A DNA stretch of 64,000 nt, taken from the NCBI RefSeq assembly GCF_014041995.1, contig NZ_CP059492.1:1674001-1738000 (forward strand), written 5' to 3'. Source of the DNA: Changpingibacter yushuensis (GTDB lineage Bacteria; Actinomycetota; Actinomycetes; Actinomycetales; Actinomycetaceae). Under the pieces are notes generated by a model. It was not told the DNA's origin. It did no database searches and saw nothing but the letters and a program-made list of their open reading frames with translations. Positions 9,307 through 17,349 of this stretch are shown here, in pieces. The translations under genes and the position numbers were made by a program. Position 1 is the stretch's first letter; every line of letters begins with the position of its first letter.

Positions 9307-9576
9307 TCACGCGAGAGACAAGAAGAGCTTCTCGAGATCTTCTGTGGTCAAATCGCCCTCGTTTTCCTCCGCTAAACAGTTCTTCATGGCGGACGAAATG
9401 ATGAGGAACCCTGCTCTGTCCACAGCCTTGGAAACTGCCGCCAGCTGCTGAACCACCTTTTGGCAATCCTCGCCCCGCTCTATTGAGGCAATGACCGCAG
9501 CGAGTTGCCCATTGGCGCGGCGCAGTCGGTTGAGGATCTTTGCCTCTTCTTGACGTGCATGTGGTTCCCGTCCCAT
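9307..9576 (-). CDS. cstR: CstR-like persulfide-sensing repressor (CsoR/FrmR family)
   Basis: An 89-residue all-helical DNA-binding regulator of the DUF156 family, complete from ILNRLRRANGQ to the C-terminal helix. Copper-sensing CsoR uses Cys-x(n)-His-x3-Cys. Here the two cysteines are C38 and C67, spaced 29 as in the family, but the position four before C67 is Ala (A63), not His. A two-cysteine site without His is the mark of CstR, which senses persulfide and polysulfide. It is divergent from a rhodanese/coenzyme A disulfide reductase operon, and two GC-box palindromes lie between (9620-9659), fitting autoregulation and control of that operon. Metal sensing is the alternative but fits the residues less well. 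Confidence 0.85.
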   Translation of the reverse strand: MGREPHARQEEAKILNRLRRANGQLAAVIASIERGEDCQKVVQQLAAVSKAVDRAGFLIISSAMKNCLAEENEGDLTTEDLEKLFLSLA

Positions 9577-9590
9577 AGCTTCCTCTCCAC

Positions 9591-9616
9591 AGTTTCTGAC
9601 CAGAGTTTCTGACCAA
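9591..9616. repeat. 13-bp tandem duplication upstream of cstR
   Basis: AGTTTCTGACCA(G/A) occurs twice back to back (9591-9603 and 9604-9616), between the cstR start and the operators, so it lies in the 5' leader of cstR. Confidence 0.75.
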
Positions 9617-9619
9617 AGT

Positions 9620-9659
9620 ATACCCCGTGGGGTATCTTCTGATATACTCCCTAGGGTAT
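9620..9659. promoter_or_regulatory. Two CstR/CsoR-type operators
   Basis: Two 16-bp palindromes, ATACCCCGTGGGGTAT (9620-9635) and ATACTCCCTAGGGTAT (9644-9659), lie 24 bases centre to centre in the gap between cstR and the divergent Cys-rich/CoA disulfide reductase operon. The AT-CCCC-GGGG-AT form is the known operator type of the CsoR/CstR family. Two sites over the divergent promoters would let one regulator repress both directions. Confidence 0.85.
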
Positions 9660-9690
9660 GCGAGTCGTCCGACGAAAGGAATCACCCAAC

Positions 9691-9873
9691 ATGTGTAGCC
9701 CAGTCACGTGCGAGGTATGCGGAAAAACAACATGGTCTGGTTGCGGCCAACACATTGCCAGCGTTAAGGCGCGAGTTCCGGCAGACCAGTGGTGCGATGG
9801 GGAGCACACGCAAGCGGAAATCTTGGCCGCAAGGAAAACCGGATTCCTCGGCCGAATCCGAGGTGCCAAGTAA
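9691..9873 (+). CDS. Small cysteine-rich protein, first gene of the CstR operon
   Basis: A 60-residue protein starting MCSPVTCEVCGKTTWSGCG, with six cysteines (C2, C7, C10, C17 and two more residues depending on start, one in DQWCDGE). Such short proteins are found widely in Actinobacteria as 'hypothetical' and resemble a zinc-binding knuckle. Start at 9691 is chosen for the AAAGGAA ribosome site and the conserved MCSP. Its stop overlaps the start of the reductase (TAATG), so the two are translationally coupled. Function unknown; a thiol or zinc role in sulfane sulfur handling is inference from context. Confidence 0.75.
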   Translation: MCSPVTCEVCGKTTWSGCGQHIASVKARVPADQWCDGEHTQAEILAARKTGFLGRIRGAK

Positions 9874-11582
9874 TGCTCATGCACACTGACAGGCAACCTC
9901 CCATAGGCCGCTCCCACTTGATCGTGGTTGTTGGCGGAGTTGCGGCGGGAATGAGCGCGGCCGCGCGCGCCAGAAGACTCAGCGAATCGGCACAGATCAC
10001 TGTGCTCGAACGCGGCCAGCACCCATCCTTTGCAAACTGCGGGCTTCCGTACTTTGTTGGCGGTGAGATAACAGAACCACATGATCTTCTGGTGCAAACG
10101 CCGGCGTCGTTGAAAGCCAGCCTCAACCTAGACGTTCGAATCGGCCATGAGGTGACCGGATTCGATCACGAAGCCAAAGTTGTCTTCGCCACCGACGGCA
10201 GCGGGCAAACCACCGAGTTCCCATACGATGAACTCATCCTCGCGCCCGGTACGCAAGCACTGCGCCCCACGATTGCTGGACTGGACTCGCCGCGAGTACA
10301 TACATTGCGCACAGTCGAAGATGCCATCGCACTCAGGGAAAGCATCCATAAGCACGCACGCAAAGCCGTGGTTCTTGGAGCAGGTTTCATTGGTATTGAA
10401 GCAGCTGAAGCATTCGCCCAGATGGGCGTGGAAACGTCAGTGGTTGAACTCGCACCCCACGTCATTCCCCCACTCGAAGATGAGATTGCCTCCCGCGTTG
10501 CCTCCGAACTGGAGCGACTCGGAGTTCATCTCTTTACCTCGCGCTCAGCAGTAGAAATCAAGCACGGTCCTCAGGTTGATTCTGTCTGTCTATCTGACGG
10601 GACTGCGTTGGAAGCCGACGTCGTCGTCTTGAGCGTTGGTACGCGCCCCGATACGGGACCGTTTGAGCAATCTGGCGTCACATGCGATCGAGGGTTCATC
10701 GTCACCGATGAACATGGCAGGACCAATCTCCCCGGAGTATATGCCGCTGGTGATGCCACATTGAGCACCGATGAGGTGACGGGCGCTGCGCGGCCAGTGG
10801 CCCTTGCCGGACCAGCAAACCGGGCTGGCCGGCTCATCGCAGACGCCATTTTCTTGGGCGATAGGGCCCGGCCGATTCCACGTGCTCTCGGCACGGCAAT
10901 CGTTCGCGTGGGCGAATTAACTGTCGCAATGACAGGCGCAAACAGAGCCTCACTCGAAGCTGCCGGAACCTCATTCCACACGCTCCACCTCCATCCAAAC
11001 CAGCATGCTGGCTACTTTCCGGGAGCTGAGCAGCTATCCATCATCGTTCACATTGGCCGCAGCGATGGGAGGCTGCTCGGAGCTCAAGCCGTCGGTAAGG
11101 CAGGTGTAGACAAGCGCATTGACATTCTGGCGGCCGCGATGAGAAACGGAACCACAGCGCCTGAGCTCATTGACTTTGATCTGGCGTATGCACCGCCATA
11201 TGGAAGTGCCAAGGATCCGATCAACTTCATCGGTATGGTCGCTGAAAACCTGCTCGATGGCACGTTGACCTTGTGGTACGCGCAACAGCTGGACGATTTG
11301 AAGAAGGACCACCTCATTCTCGATGTGAGGAGCAGGGCAGAGTTTGATGCCATGCACATCCCGGGCTCCCTAAACATTCCCCACACCGAGCTCCGCGAAC
11401 GCCTCGACGAGGTTCGCGGAGCTGCCCAAGGACGCGGTATCAGGTTGCTGTGCAAGTCTGGAGTCAGAGCCCACATTGCTAACAGGATTCTGCTGCAGGA
11501 GGGACTGGATAGTGCCTCACTGAGCGGTGGAATACTCACCTTGATCGATGCGCTTGGGTCCGAGCGGCTGACGAAGGGATGA
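9873..11582 (+). CDS. cdr: CoA-disulfide reductase with C-terminal rhodanese domain
   Basis: A 569-residue flavoprotein. Domains: FAD-binding VVVGGVAAGMSAA (about 18-30), redox cysteine in FANCGLPYF (C56), NAD(P)H-binding VLGAGFIGIEAAEAF, the second FAD motif VYAAGDAT, a dimerisation domain with DLAYAPPYGSAKDP, and a rhodanese domain (about 475-569) with active-site LLCKSGVRAH (C527). This fusion is the CoADR-RHD or NADH-dependent persulfide reductase type, which reduces CoA persulfide or polysulfide. With CstR and its operators it makes a sulfane-sulfur detoxification unit. Start ATG at 9873 overlaps the upstream stop. Confidence 0.93.
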   Translation: MLMHTDRQPPIGRSHLIVVVGGVAAGMSAAARARRLSESAQITVLERGQHPSFANCGLPYFVGGEITEPHDLLVQTPASLKASLNLDVRIGHEVTGFDHEAKVVFATDGSGQTTEFPYDELILAPGTQALRPTIAGLDSPRVHTLRTVEDAIALRESIHKHARKAVVLGAGFIGIEAAEAFAQMGVETSVVELAPHVIPPLEDEIASRVASELERLGVHLFTSRSAVEIKHGPQVDSVCLSDGTALEADVVVLSVGTRPDTGPFEQSGVTCDRGFIVTDEHGRTNLPGVYAAGDATLSTDEVTGAARPVALAGPANRAGRLIADAIFLGDRARPIPRALGTAIVRVGELTVAMTGANRASLEAAGTSFHTLHLHPNQHAGYFPGAEQLSIIVHIGRSDGRLLGAQAVGKAGVDKRIDILAAAMRNGTTAPELIDFDLAYAPPYGSAKDPINFIGMVAENLLDGTLTLWYAQQLDDLKKDHLILDVRSRAEFDAMHIPGSLNIPHTELRERLDEVRGAAQGRGIRLLCKSGVRAHIANRILLQEGLDSASLSGGILTLIDALGSERLTKG

Positions 11583-11619
11583 CGTGGCCGGGCTCAGGGA
11601 ATGGAGGTTGGGCCCCTCG

Positions 11620-14091
11620 TTATCCTTGAGCGCGTACCCTCAGGTCTCGAGCCAAGTTATCCGTCTGTTCGATGACAATGCGCCGAAGTGCTCCTGGAGC
11701 ATCTTGGTTCTCCGCAAGCCAACGATCAGCTAGTTCGGTAGTCTCCATTGCGGGGTAGAGATCACGCACAATCCTTCGAGCCATTTCAATGCTTCGAGTC
11801 CGCCACACCTCACGGATATTCTTGAAGTACTCGGAATCCATGCGGGCGGTCAGATCGCGGCGCGCTCCCGCTGTAAATCCCGCAATAGTGGAGCTGAGCA
11901 GTTCATTGGACAGAGTTGTGGAAGTCCACGCACTGTTCCACGCTTGAAGCCGGACCTCCTCGATCGGGCGCGCGCTGAGTGCCAATACCTCGTTCGCTTG
12001 GCCGCTCGCGGTGTTGTCGCGTTGACGTTCGGCGTGGATTTCCTCCTCTGACAGGTAGCCCGTGGCAGCGAGAGCCACCACGAATCGACCACGCACGTCA
12101 GTATCTAGTTCGATTCTCGGCAGTGCGGATGTGCCGTCGAGCAGCTCACGGATAAGCGGCGCTTGCGCGTCCGAGAACTCCGCCGCTGCCGCAAACGCGC
12201 GAACCCACACTAACTGGCAGTCGCCTTCGACTTCATATGCACCCTTGCGAGTGGTCTCCAACCATTGGCGCTTAGCTGTGTGCGGATCACGCGTGAAGTT
12301 GCAGACCGCGTAGAGCGCGTGGCGCAACACCACGCCTACCACCCCAACATTCGTCTCCGCCTGAGCGTGATGACGCACAACCTCGAGGTAAGTATCCACT
12401 GGCAGCACTCCGTCGCGGACTGCATTCCAGAGCGCCGACCAGATGAGCCCGCGGGGCATATCATCTTCAATCGTGGAAAGGGACTGCTTCACTGAATGCA
12501 AAGACTTCGGGTCCAACCTCACCTTCGCGAACGTCAAGTCGTCGTCGTTCACAAGCACCAGATCAGCTTCCGGAAGCTTGACGGGTGTCCGGACGTCAGA
12601 AATGTCTACGGGGATCTTTTCGAGGAGCCTGAGGACGCCGCTTGGATCCCTTCGGTAGATGCCCACACGAAGCGTGTGCGGGCGAGGATCGGTCTGTGTG
12701 ATCCACGTACCCTCAGAATCAGTCTCAAGGCTCAAAGTGGACATACCTGTGGTCTCCAACCACGCGTGTGACCAGGCCCGTACGTCTTTGCCTGAAGCCG
12801 CCTCAAGTTCCACTAACAGATCATCGAGTGTGGTGTTCGCAAACGCATGTGCTGCAAAATAGCGCCGCGCTCCTTCAAAGAACCGCTCTTCTCCGACGAA
12901 GGCAACAAGCTGTTTGAGCACTGCCGCACCCTTGGCATAGGTGATGCCGTCAAAGTTGAGCTTGGCAGCCTCCAGATCCGGGATGTCCGCCACGATCGGA
13001 TGCGTGGTGGGAAGCTGATCTTGCGTGTATGCCCATGCCTTGCGCGAATTGGCAAAAGTCACCCATTCGTGCGTGAAGCGCGTGGCCGCAACGGATGCGT
13101 GCGAACCCATGTAATCGGCAAAAGACTCCTTCAGCCACAGGTCATCCCACCACTTCATGGTGACCAGATCGCCGAACCACATGTGGGCCATCTCATGCAG
13201 TATTGTGTTAGCTCGCGCTTCACGCTGCGCCTGCGTGGCAGCACCCCTGAACACGTAGTTCTCCGTGAAGGTCACGAGGCCGGGATTCTCCATGGCGCCC
13301 AAGTTGTACTCGGGAACGAAGATCTGATCGTACTTGCCCCACGGGTAAGGGAAATCGAAGTGATCTGCGTAGAAGTCGAGGCCTTGCTTTGTGATCTCGA
13401 GAATCTCATCCGGATCAAGGTTCTTCGCAAGCGACTCCCTGCACAGCACGCCGAGCGGGACCACCAGATCTGCGCGCGTCCACTCTGAATCAACCCGGTG
13501 GTAAGGCCCTGCGGCAACCGCAGTGATGTAGCTGGAAAGCGGCAACGTGGGCGCGAACTCAACGCGCTTTTCCGCGCCGTCGTCGGCCATAGAAACCACA
13601 CTCTGGTTGGACAAAACCTGCCAGGACGAGGGGGCTGCGACAGCAAATGTGGTGCGCGCCTTCATATCGGGCTGCTCGAAGCACGCCATAACACGGCGTG
13701 AATCAGCGGGTTCGTACTGGGTGTAGAGGTAGGTTTGACCGTCTGCCGGGTCAAGGAAGCGGTGAAGGCCCTCACCCGTCCGGCTATATGAACCCACCGC
13801 AGCTATGGAAACGACGTTGTGTTCCGCAAGATCTGTGAGCGCGATTCGCGCTCCATCCCACACGACGGCGCGATCAATGCCATTCACCGTTACGCTTTCA
13901 ACGCTCTGGCCGATGAAGTCAAGCCACGTTTCTGACTCCTGCGCATCGAACTCCAGCGTGGTGGTCGTGGGGAAACCGAGATTCTCGTGATCACGTGCAT
14001 TCGTCAGGTCGAGTTCGACCCGGATGGTCTTGACTGTGATCGCGGCCGCGCGGGCAGCCGTCTCTTCTCTGGTCAGGTTTGCAGAACTCAT
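11620..14091 (-). CDS. pepN: Aminopeptidase N (M1 family)
   Basis: Broad-specificity zinc aminopeptidase of actinobacterial PepN type, 823 residues. Visible are the substrate motif GAMENPG, the zinc motif HEMAHMWFGDLVTMKWWDDLWLKE split as HExxH and the distant Glu in LKESFADY, and the ERAP1-like C-terminal helical domain. The N-terminal beta domain begins at TIRVELDLTNA. ATG at 14091 is preceded by GGAGG. Cytoplasmic (no signal peptide). It stands alone on this strand, downstream of the terminator at 14120-14166. Confidence 0.95.
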   Translation of the reverse strand: MSSANLTREETAARAAAITVKTIRVELDLTNARDHENLGFPTTTTLEFDAQESETWLDFIGQSVESVTVNGIDRAVVWDGARIALTDLAEHNVVSIAAVGSYSRTGEGLHRFLDPADGQTYLYTQYEPADSRRVMACFEQPDMKARTTFAVAAPSSWQVLSNQSVVSMADDGAEKRVEFAPTLPLSSYITAVAAGPYHRVDSEWTRADLVVPLGVLCRESLAKNLDPDEILEITKQGLDFYADHFDFPYPWGKYDQIFVPEYNLGAMENPGLVTFTENYVFRGAATQAQREARANTILHEMAHMWFGDLVTMKWWDDLWLKESFADYMGSHASVAATRFTHEWVTFANSRKAWAYTQDQLPTTHPIVADIPDLEAAKLNFDGITYAKGAAVLKQLVAFVGEERFFEGARRYFAAHAFANTTLDDLLVELEAASGKDVRAWSHAWLETTGMSTLSLETDSEGTWITQTDPRPHTLRVGIYRRDPSGVLRLLEKIPVDISDVRTPVKLPEADLVLVNDDDLTFAKVRLDPKSLHSVKQSLSTIEDDMPRGLIWSALWNAVRDGVLPVDTYLEVVRHHAQAETNVGVVGVVLRHALYAVCNFTRDPHTAKRQWLETTRKGAYEVEGDCQLVWVRAFAAAAEFSDAQAPLIRELLDGTSALPRIELDTDVRGRFVVALAATGYLSEEEIHAERQRDNTASGQANEVLALSARPIEEVRLQAWNSAWTSTTLSNELLSSTIAGFTAGARRDLTARMDSEYFKNIREVWRTRSIEMARRIVRDLYPAMETTELADRWLAENQDAPGALRRIVIEQTDNLARDLRVRAQG

Positions 14092-14119
14092 GCCTCCATT
14101 TTGACACGCCCACGCAAAC

Positions 14120-14166
14120 AGTCAGGCACGGTGCCGCGAGCATTGCTCCCAGCACCGTGCCTGACT
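14120..14166 (-). terminator. Hairpin terminator after the Rossmann oxidoreductase gene
   Basis: A perfect 15-bp stem (14120-14134 with 14152-14166) and 17-base loop lie just past the stop of the minus-strand gene at 14185 and before pepN on the same strand, so pepN needs its own promoter. Confidence 0.75.
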
Positions 14167-14184
14167 AAACGATGTGCAGACTGG

Positions 14185-14763
14185 TCACTTGACCACTGCG
14201 AAGCCACCCGTCCACGAGATCTTCTCAGCGGCAGCGAGGGTGAGCTGAAGGAAGCCAACTGCCTCTAGTTCGTGTGCGCGCTTGAGCGAACCGGCATCGA
14301 GTGCCTGAACACCACCGGCGGTGACGGCTGCGATGAGCGCGTCCTTGGCGGACGTGGAATCGCCGGCCACCAGCACGGTGGTCGCGTTCTCACCAACAGT
14401 CTTGGCAGCGAGAGTGCCGGCAAACGTGGTGTTGAATGCCTTGAGAACGTTTGCCGAGGGAAGTTTAGCCTGTAGCTCCGCTGCAGCCGAGCTACCAGCG
14501 GGAACCACGAGGGAATCGAAGGTTTGGAAGTCAAGCGGGTTGGTGATGTCTACTACCGTCTTGCCCGCGAGCTGGCCGGCGTAATCAGCCACGATGGAAT
14601 CTAGGGCCGGGTATGGAACAGCGAGCACCACGATTTCGCCAGAGATCGCAGCCGATCCGGACTCCTCATGGGTGATGTACTGAACATCGGCGCCACCTGC
14701 TGAAAGCACACCGCCGATTGCGGTTGCCATGTTGCCGTTGCCGAAGATAGAAATGCTGGTCAT
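14185..14763 (-). CDS. NADPH-dependent F420-reductase-like Rossmann protein
   Basis: A 192-residue single-domain protein. N-terminal SIFGNGNMATAIGG (about 4-17) is a GxGxxA dinucleotide-binding loop; VLAVPYPALDSIV, VDITNPLDF and VLKAFNTTFAG are characteristic of the NADPH:F420 oxidoreductase-like/NAD-binding family. The last third ends with HELEAVGFLQLTLA. Divergent from a MarR regulator at 14897 with about 130 bases between, which suggests MarR control. Real F420 use is not shown; many relatives act on flavins or quinones. Confidence 0.82.
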   Translation of the reverse strand: MTSISIFGNGNMATAIGGVLSAGGADVQYITHEESGSAAISGEIVVLAVPYPALDSIVADYAGQLAGKTVVDITNPLDFQTFDSLVVPAGSSAAAELQAKLPSANVLKAFNTTFAGTLAAKTVGENATTVLVAGDSTSAKDALIAAVTAGGVQALDAGSLKRAHELEAVGFLQLTLAAAEKISWTGGFAVVK

Positions 14764-14896
14764 GTTCTTGTTCCTTCTGTGTGAGGATGGTTCGTGAGGC
14801 CCTAAGAATCCGGAACCACACGTCAGTTACTTGTAGGTACAACCATCACTATAGATCACCATAGTTAAACATACAACTATGAGGTAGAATCTTCTT

Positions 14897-15610
14897 ATGT
14901 CCGACACATTGACCTACCAAGAGCGAGTTGCCATCGCGCGCTTGCACGCACTTCTGGAGCTGTTACCAACCGCCCTGGACCACCAGCTCATCCCAGCCGG
15001 CATGACCTCTTTCGAGTACACCCTTCTTGAAGCCTTGTCCGAGGCACCGGAACGATACTTGCGCCTCACAGCGCTCGCTTCGCGCACCAACGCCACCCTC
15101 CCCCGCCTTTCCCGCGTGGTTTCAGCTTTGGAGAAGAAGGGGCTTGTGCGCCGCGCGAAGTGTTCCTCCGACGCCCGGGCCACCAATGCGTTCATCACCG
15201 ATGCCGGATTGGAAGCGCAAAAGCGGGCCCAGCCTGTTTACAGTGCCGCCGCGCGCCAGATGATTCTTTCCGGCCTGGAGTCTTTGGGCGACGACGGCGT
15301 CCAGCAGCTCGCCGACGTAAGCCTCGCGGTCCTTCGCAAGCTCGATCCGGACGGCCGGCTCAAGGTGACCACAACACAGATGGATGCCGTTGATGGCACA
15401 GTGTGCCCCGTGGACCCGCCACTGGTTTCATCCTGTCCGGCCGACCCGCCACTGGTTTCATCCTGTCCAGCTGACCCGCCACTGGTTTCATCCTGTCCGG
15501 CCGACCCACCTCGCAAGGAGCTTTCCAAGGAATCTTTGCAGGAGGCGGCGTTACCCGCGGATCCGTGGAGTCAGGCGCCATCCAACGGCTCACTCAAACT
15601 CGCTCTGTAG
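14897..15610 (+). CDS. MarR-family regulator with Pro/Cys repeat tail
   Basis: Residues 1 to about 165 form a standard MarR domain: dimer helix, winged helix with LTALASRTNATLPRLSRVVSALEKKGLVRR (recognition helix and wing about 53-85), and a C-terminal dimer helix. MarR proteins usually end at about 150 residues; this one has 70 more. The extension holds a 10-residue unit repeated three times (core LVSSCPADPP), encoded by three near-perfect 30-bp units at 15413-15502. Divergent from the Rossmann oxidoreductase, its likely target. The tail looks disordered; its cysteines could be redox-active, which is speculation. Confidence 0.88.
   Translation: MSDTLTYQERVAIARLHALLELLPTALDHQLIPAGMTSFEYTLLEALSEAPERYLRLTALASRTNATLPRLSRVVSALEKKGLVRRAKCSSDARATNAFITDAGLEAQKRAQPVYSAAARQMILSGLESLGDDGVQQLADVSLAVLRKLDPDGRLKVTTTQMDAVDGTVCPVDPPLVSSCPADPPLVSSCPADPPLVSSCPADPPRKELSKESLQEAALPADPWSQAPSNGSLKLAL
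15413..15502. repeat. Three 30-bp tandem units in the MarR tail
   Basis: Units at 15413-15442, 15443-15472 and 15473-15502 begin GACCCGCCACTGGTTTCATC; units 1 and 3 match and unit 2 differs at two bases near its end. A partial fourth unit follows. In frame with the MarR gene. Confidence 0.95.
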
Positions 15611-15752
15611 GAACGGCGAGGGTGGCGCGTCCAAACACCGAGCCACCCAACGATCTCCCCCGAGCTAGATACCAACGCGCCTCAGTAGGGCGCACATACC
15701 TCTCCCTCAGTGCATTCTTGCTGTTCTAGACTGCAACGTGAGAGGAGAGTTC

Positions 15753-16439
15753 ATGCGTAGCAACTATGTACATACAGTGTTGTTGGTAGCAGCGATAGTG
15801 ACCCTAACCGCCTGCACGTCCGTGAGCAGCCCCGGATCGAGTGGCAGCGCCACTCCACTGAACCCGACCACTTCGCCATCGTCAGTAACCTCCACCTCCA
15901 CGCCACCCAAGACAGAGCCAACCTCGGCGGATTCATCCGGTCCATTTACCAGAATCGATTGCATGGCCGGTGAGGATCCAGCACTCGTGGCATCAAGCGT
16001 CGTCGTCGAAAACGGAAGAATCCTCCCCGGTCTGTATCCGAACGCTCTGGAGCGCCCCGGTGGAAACTCCACTATCATCCGCCGCACTGCGCTGCCATCA
16101 GACGTAGACCTTGTCAGTGCCACGCTATGCGTGGCCACCTACGATCGGGAATCTCAATTCGTTGGCTACTGGCTCAGAGCCTTCACCGGCGACATCGCCA
16201 CTCTCACTGAGGCTCTTCACACCGCACCACAGCCACGAACCGACCAAGCCTGCGCCGAATACTACGAGGCATACCCCAACATCTGGGTTGAGAGTGACGA
16301 GGGTAAGTACTACGCACCCCTGTGGCCGCCAGACGCCTGTCACCACTACACCGATCCGGCACCAGGCGACTACCTCAACGAATCCACGCTCGCAGCCTTT
16401 GACCCGAAAGACGTGGTGCGTGAGCTGGTGGACCGGTAA
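15753..16439 (+). CDS. Secreted lipoprotein of unknown function
   Basis: A 228-residue protein with a lipoprotein signal: Arg-containing N terminus, hydrophobic core VLLVAAIVTL and lipobox LTAC (Cys about 21). A Ser/Thr/Pro-rich linker follows (about 22-65), then a domain with several cysteines (DCMAGEDP, ATLCVATYD, DQACAEYYE, PDACHHY) that could form disulfides outside the cell. ATG at 15753 has AGAGGAG upstream; an earlier in-frame GTG at 15738 is less likely. No family recognised. Single gene. Confidence 0.82.
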   Translation: MRSNYVHTVLLVAAIVTLTACTSVSSPGSSGSATPLNPTTSPSSVTSTSTPPKTEPTSADSSGPFTRIDCMAGEDPALVASSVVVENGRILPGLYPNALERPGGNSTIIRRTALPSDVDLVSATLCVATYDRESQFVGYWLRAFTGDIATLTEALHTAPQPRTDQACAEYYEAYPNIWVESDEGKYYAPLWPPDACHHYTDPAPGDYLNESTLAAFDPKDVVRELVDR

Positions 16440-16460
16440 ACCCTGCTGTGTTTGAGAAGA

Positions 16461-16913
16461 TCAGAGTGGTACAGAACGCTCCGGCACCACAGTCTTCATG
16501 ACGATTGTTGAGGTGAGGCGCTGGACACCAGCCAAGGCAGAAAGACGCTCGTCATAGAGGTGTTGGAAGGCGGTCACATCATGGGTCCACACCACCAAGA
16601 GGTAGTCCGGCTCACCAAACATTCGCACTGCTCGAACGACTTCTGGGACCTGTTCCAGCTCCTCTTCGAATCGCGTCATGGTCTGATTGTCGCCATCACG
16701 CAGAGTTACGAAGACGATGGTCGAGAAGTCGTATCCGACCGAACTCGGATCGATGAGCGCGCGGTATCCGGTAATCACCTTATCTGCCTCCAACGCGCGC
16801 AGGCGTCGATGACAAGGGGACACGCTTAGGTTCACTCGTTCGGCAAGCTCAGTGACGGTCAAACGGCCGTCAACCTGCAGTTCTGCCAGAATCTTCTTAT
16901 CGATGTCATCCAC
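16461..16913 (-). CDS. Lrp/AsnC-family transcriptional regulator
   Basis: 150 residues: N-terminal helix-turn-helix (DDIDKKILAELQVDGRLTV.., LAERVNLSVSPCHRRLRAL, about 2-40) and a C-terminal RAM ligand/oligomer domain (about 65-145, with FGEPDYLLVVW). Such regulators sense amino acids or related metabolites. The usual divergently transcribed target (often an exporter) is missing; the space upstream is empty for about 430 bases, so its target is not evident here. Confidence 0.92.
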   Translation of the reverse strand: MDDIDKKILAELQVDGRLTVTELAERVNLSVSPCHRRLRALEADKVITGYRALIDPSSVGYDFSTIVFVTLRDGDNQTMTRFEEELEQVPEVVRAVRMFGEPDYLLVVWTHDVTAFQHLYDERLSALAGVQRLTSTIVMKTVVPERSVPL

Positions 16914-17349
16914 AACAATGATTGTTGAACAGCTTCACTACCAATCGCAAACGGGCTCACCGTATCACCGACACGCCCGAACTCTTGGACAATTCTTCTC
17001 CAAGAAGATGTCCATAGCGGGACTTTCCACCCAGACGCGCCGGACCTTTCCACCAAATCGCGACAAAGCTGACCACCATCGTAGCTTCATTACTGGTCAC
17101 GAAGCAGTGTCAGACCGTTCACCCAATCGCATAATCACACCTGTTTATGTATATATTCGAGATGGCCGAAGATCGTCCAAAATAGCCGGATCCACGCCGA
17201 AAGGTCAGCCCAAGGTCGCAGCCGAGGCGTACAGGAACTGGTGAAGCACCATGAGATGTGACTTTGATCCCACCCTCTTGAATTAACACGAGTTTGGCCC
17301 TGTGACGTATCTCATGTTGAACTTTCAACTTGAGGTACTCCCCCGATGC
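16914..17349. other. Intergenic stretch without recognised gene
   Basis: 436 bases between the Lrp-family gene and the end of the helicase gene. It contains a short AT-rich part near 17145 and must hold the promoter of the Lrp gene at its left side. No ORF with family similarity, tRNA or strong terminator was seen. Confidence 0.6.

Noticed and set aside
9307-9576. Copper-sensing CsoR
   Set aside because: The metal-ligand His four residues before the second Cys is Ala; CstR fits better.
12847-13488. 213-codon plus-strand frame within pepN
   Set aside because: Shadow of the M1 aminopeptidase catalytic domain.
15413-15502. CRISPR-like short repeats
   Set aside because: Units are directly adjacent with no spacers and lie in a coding frame; a tandem repeat, not an array.
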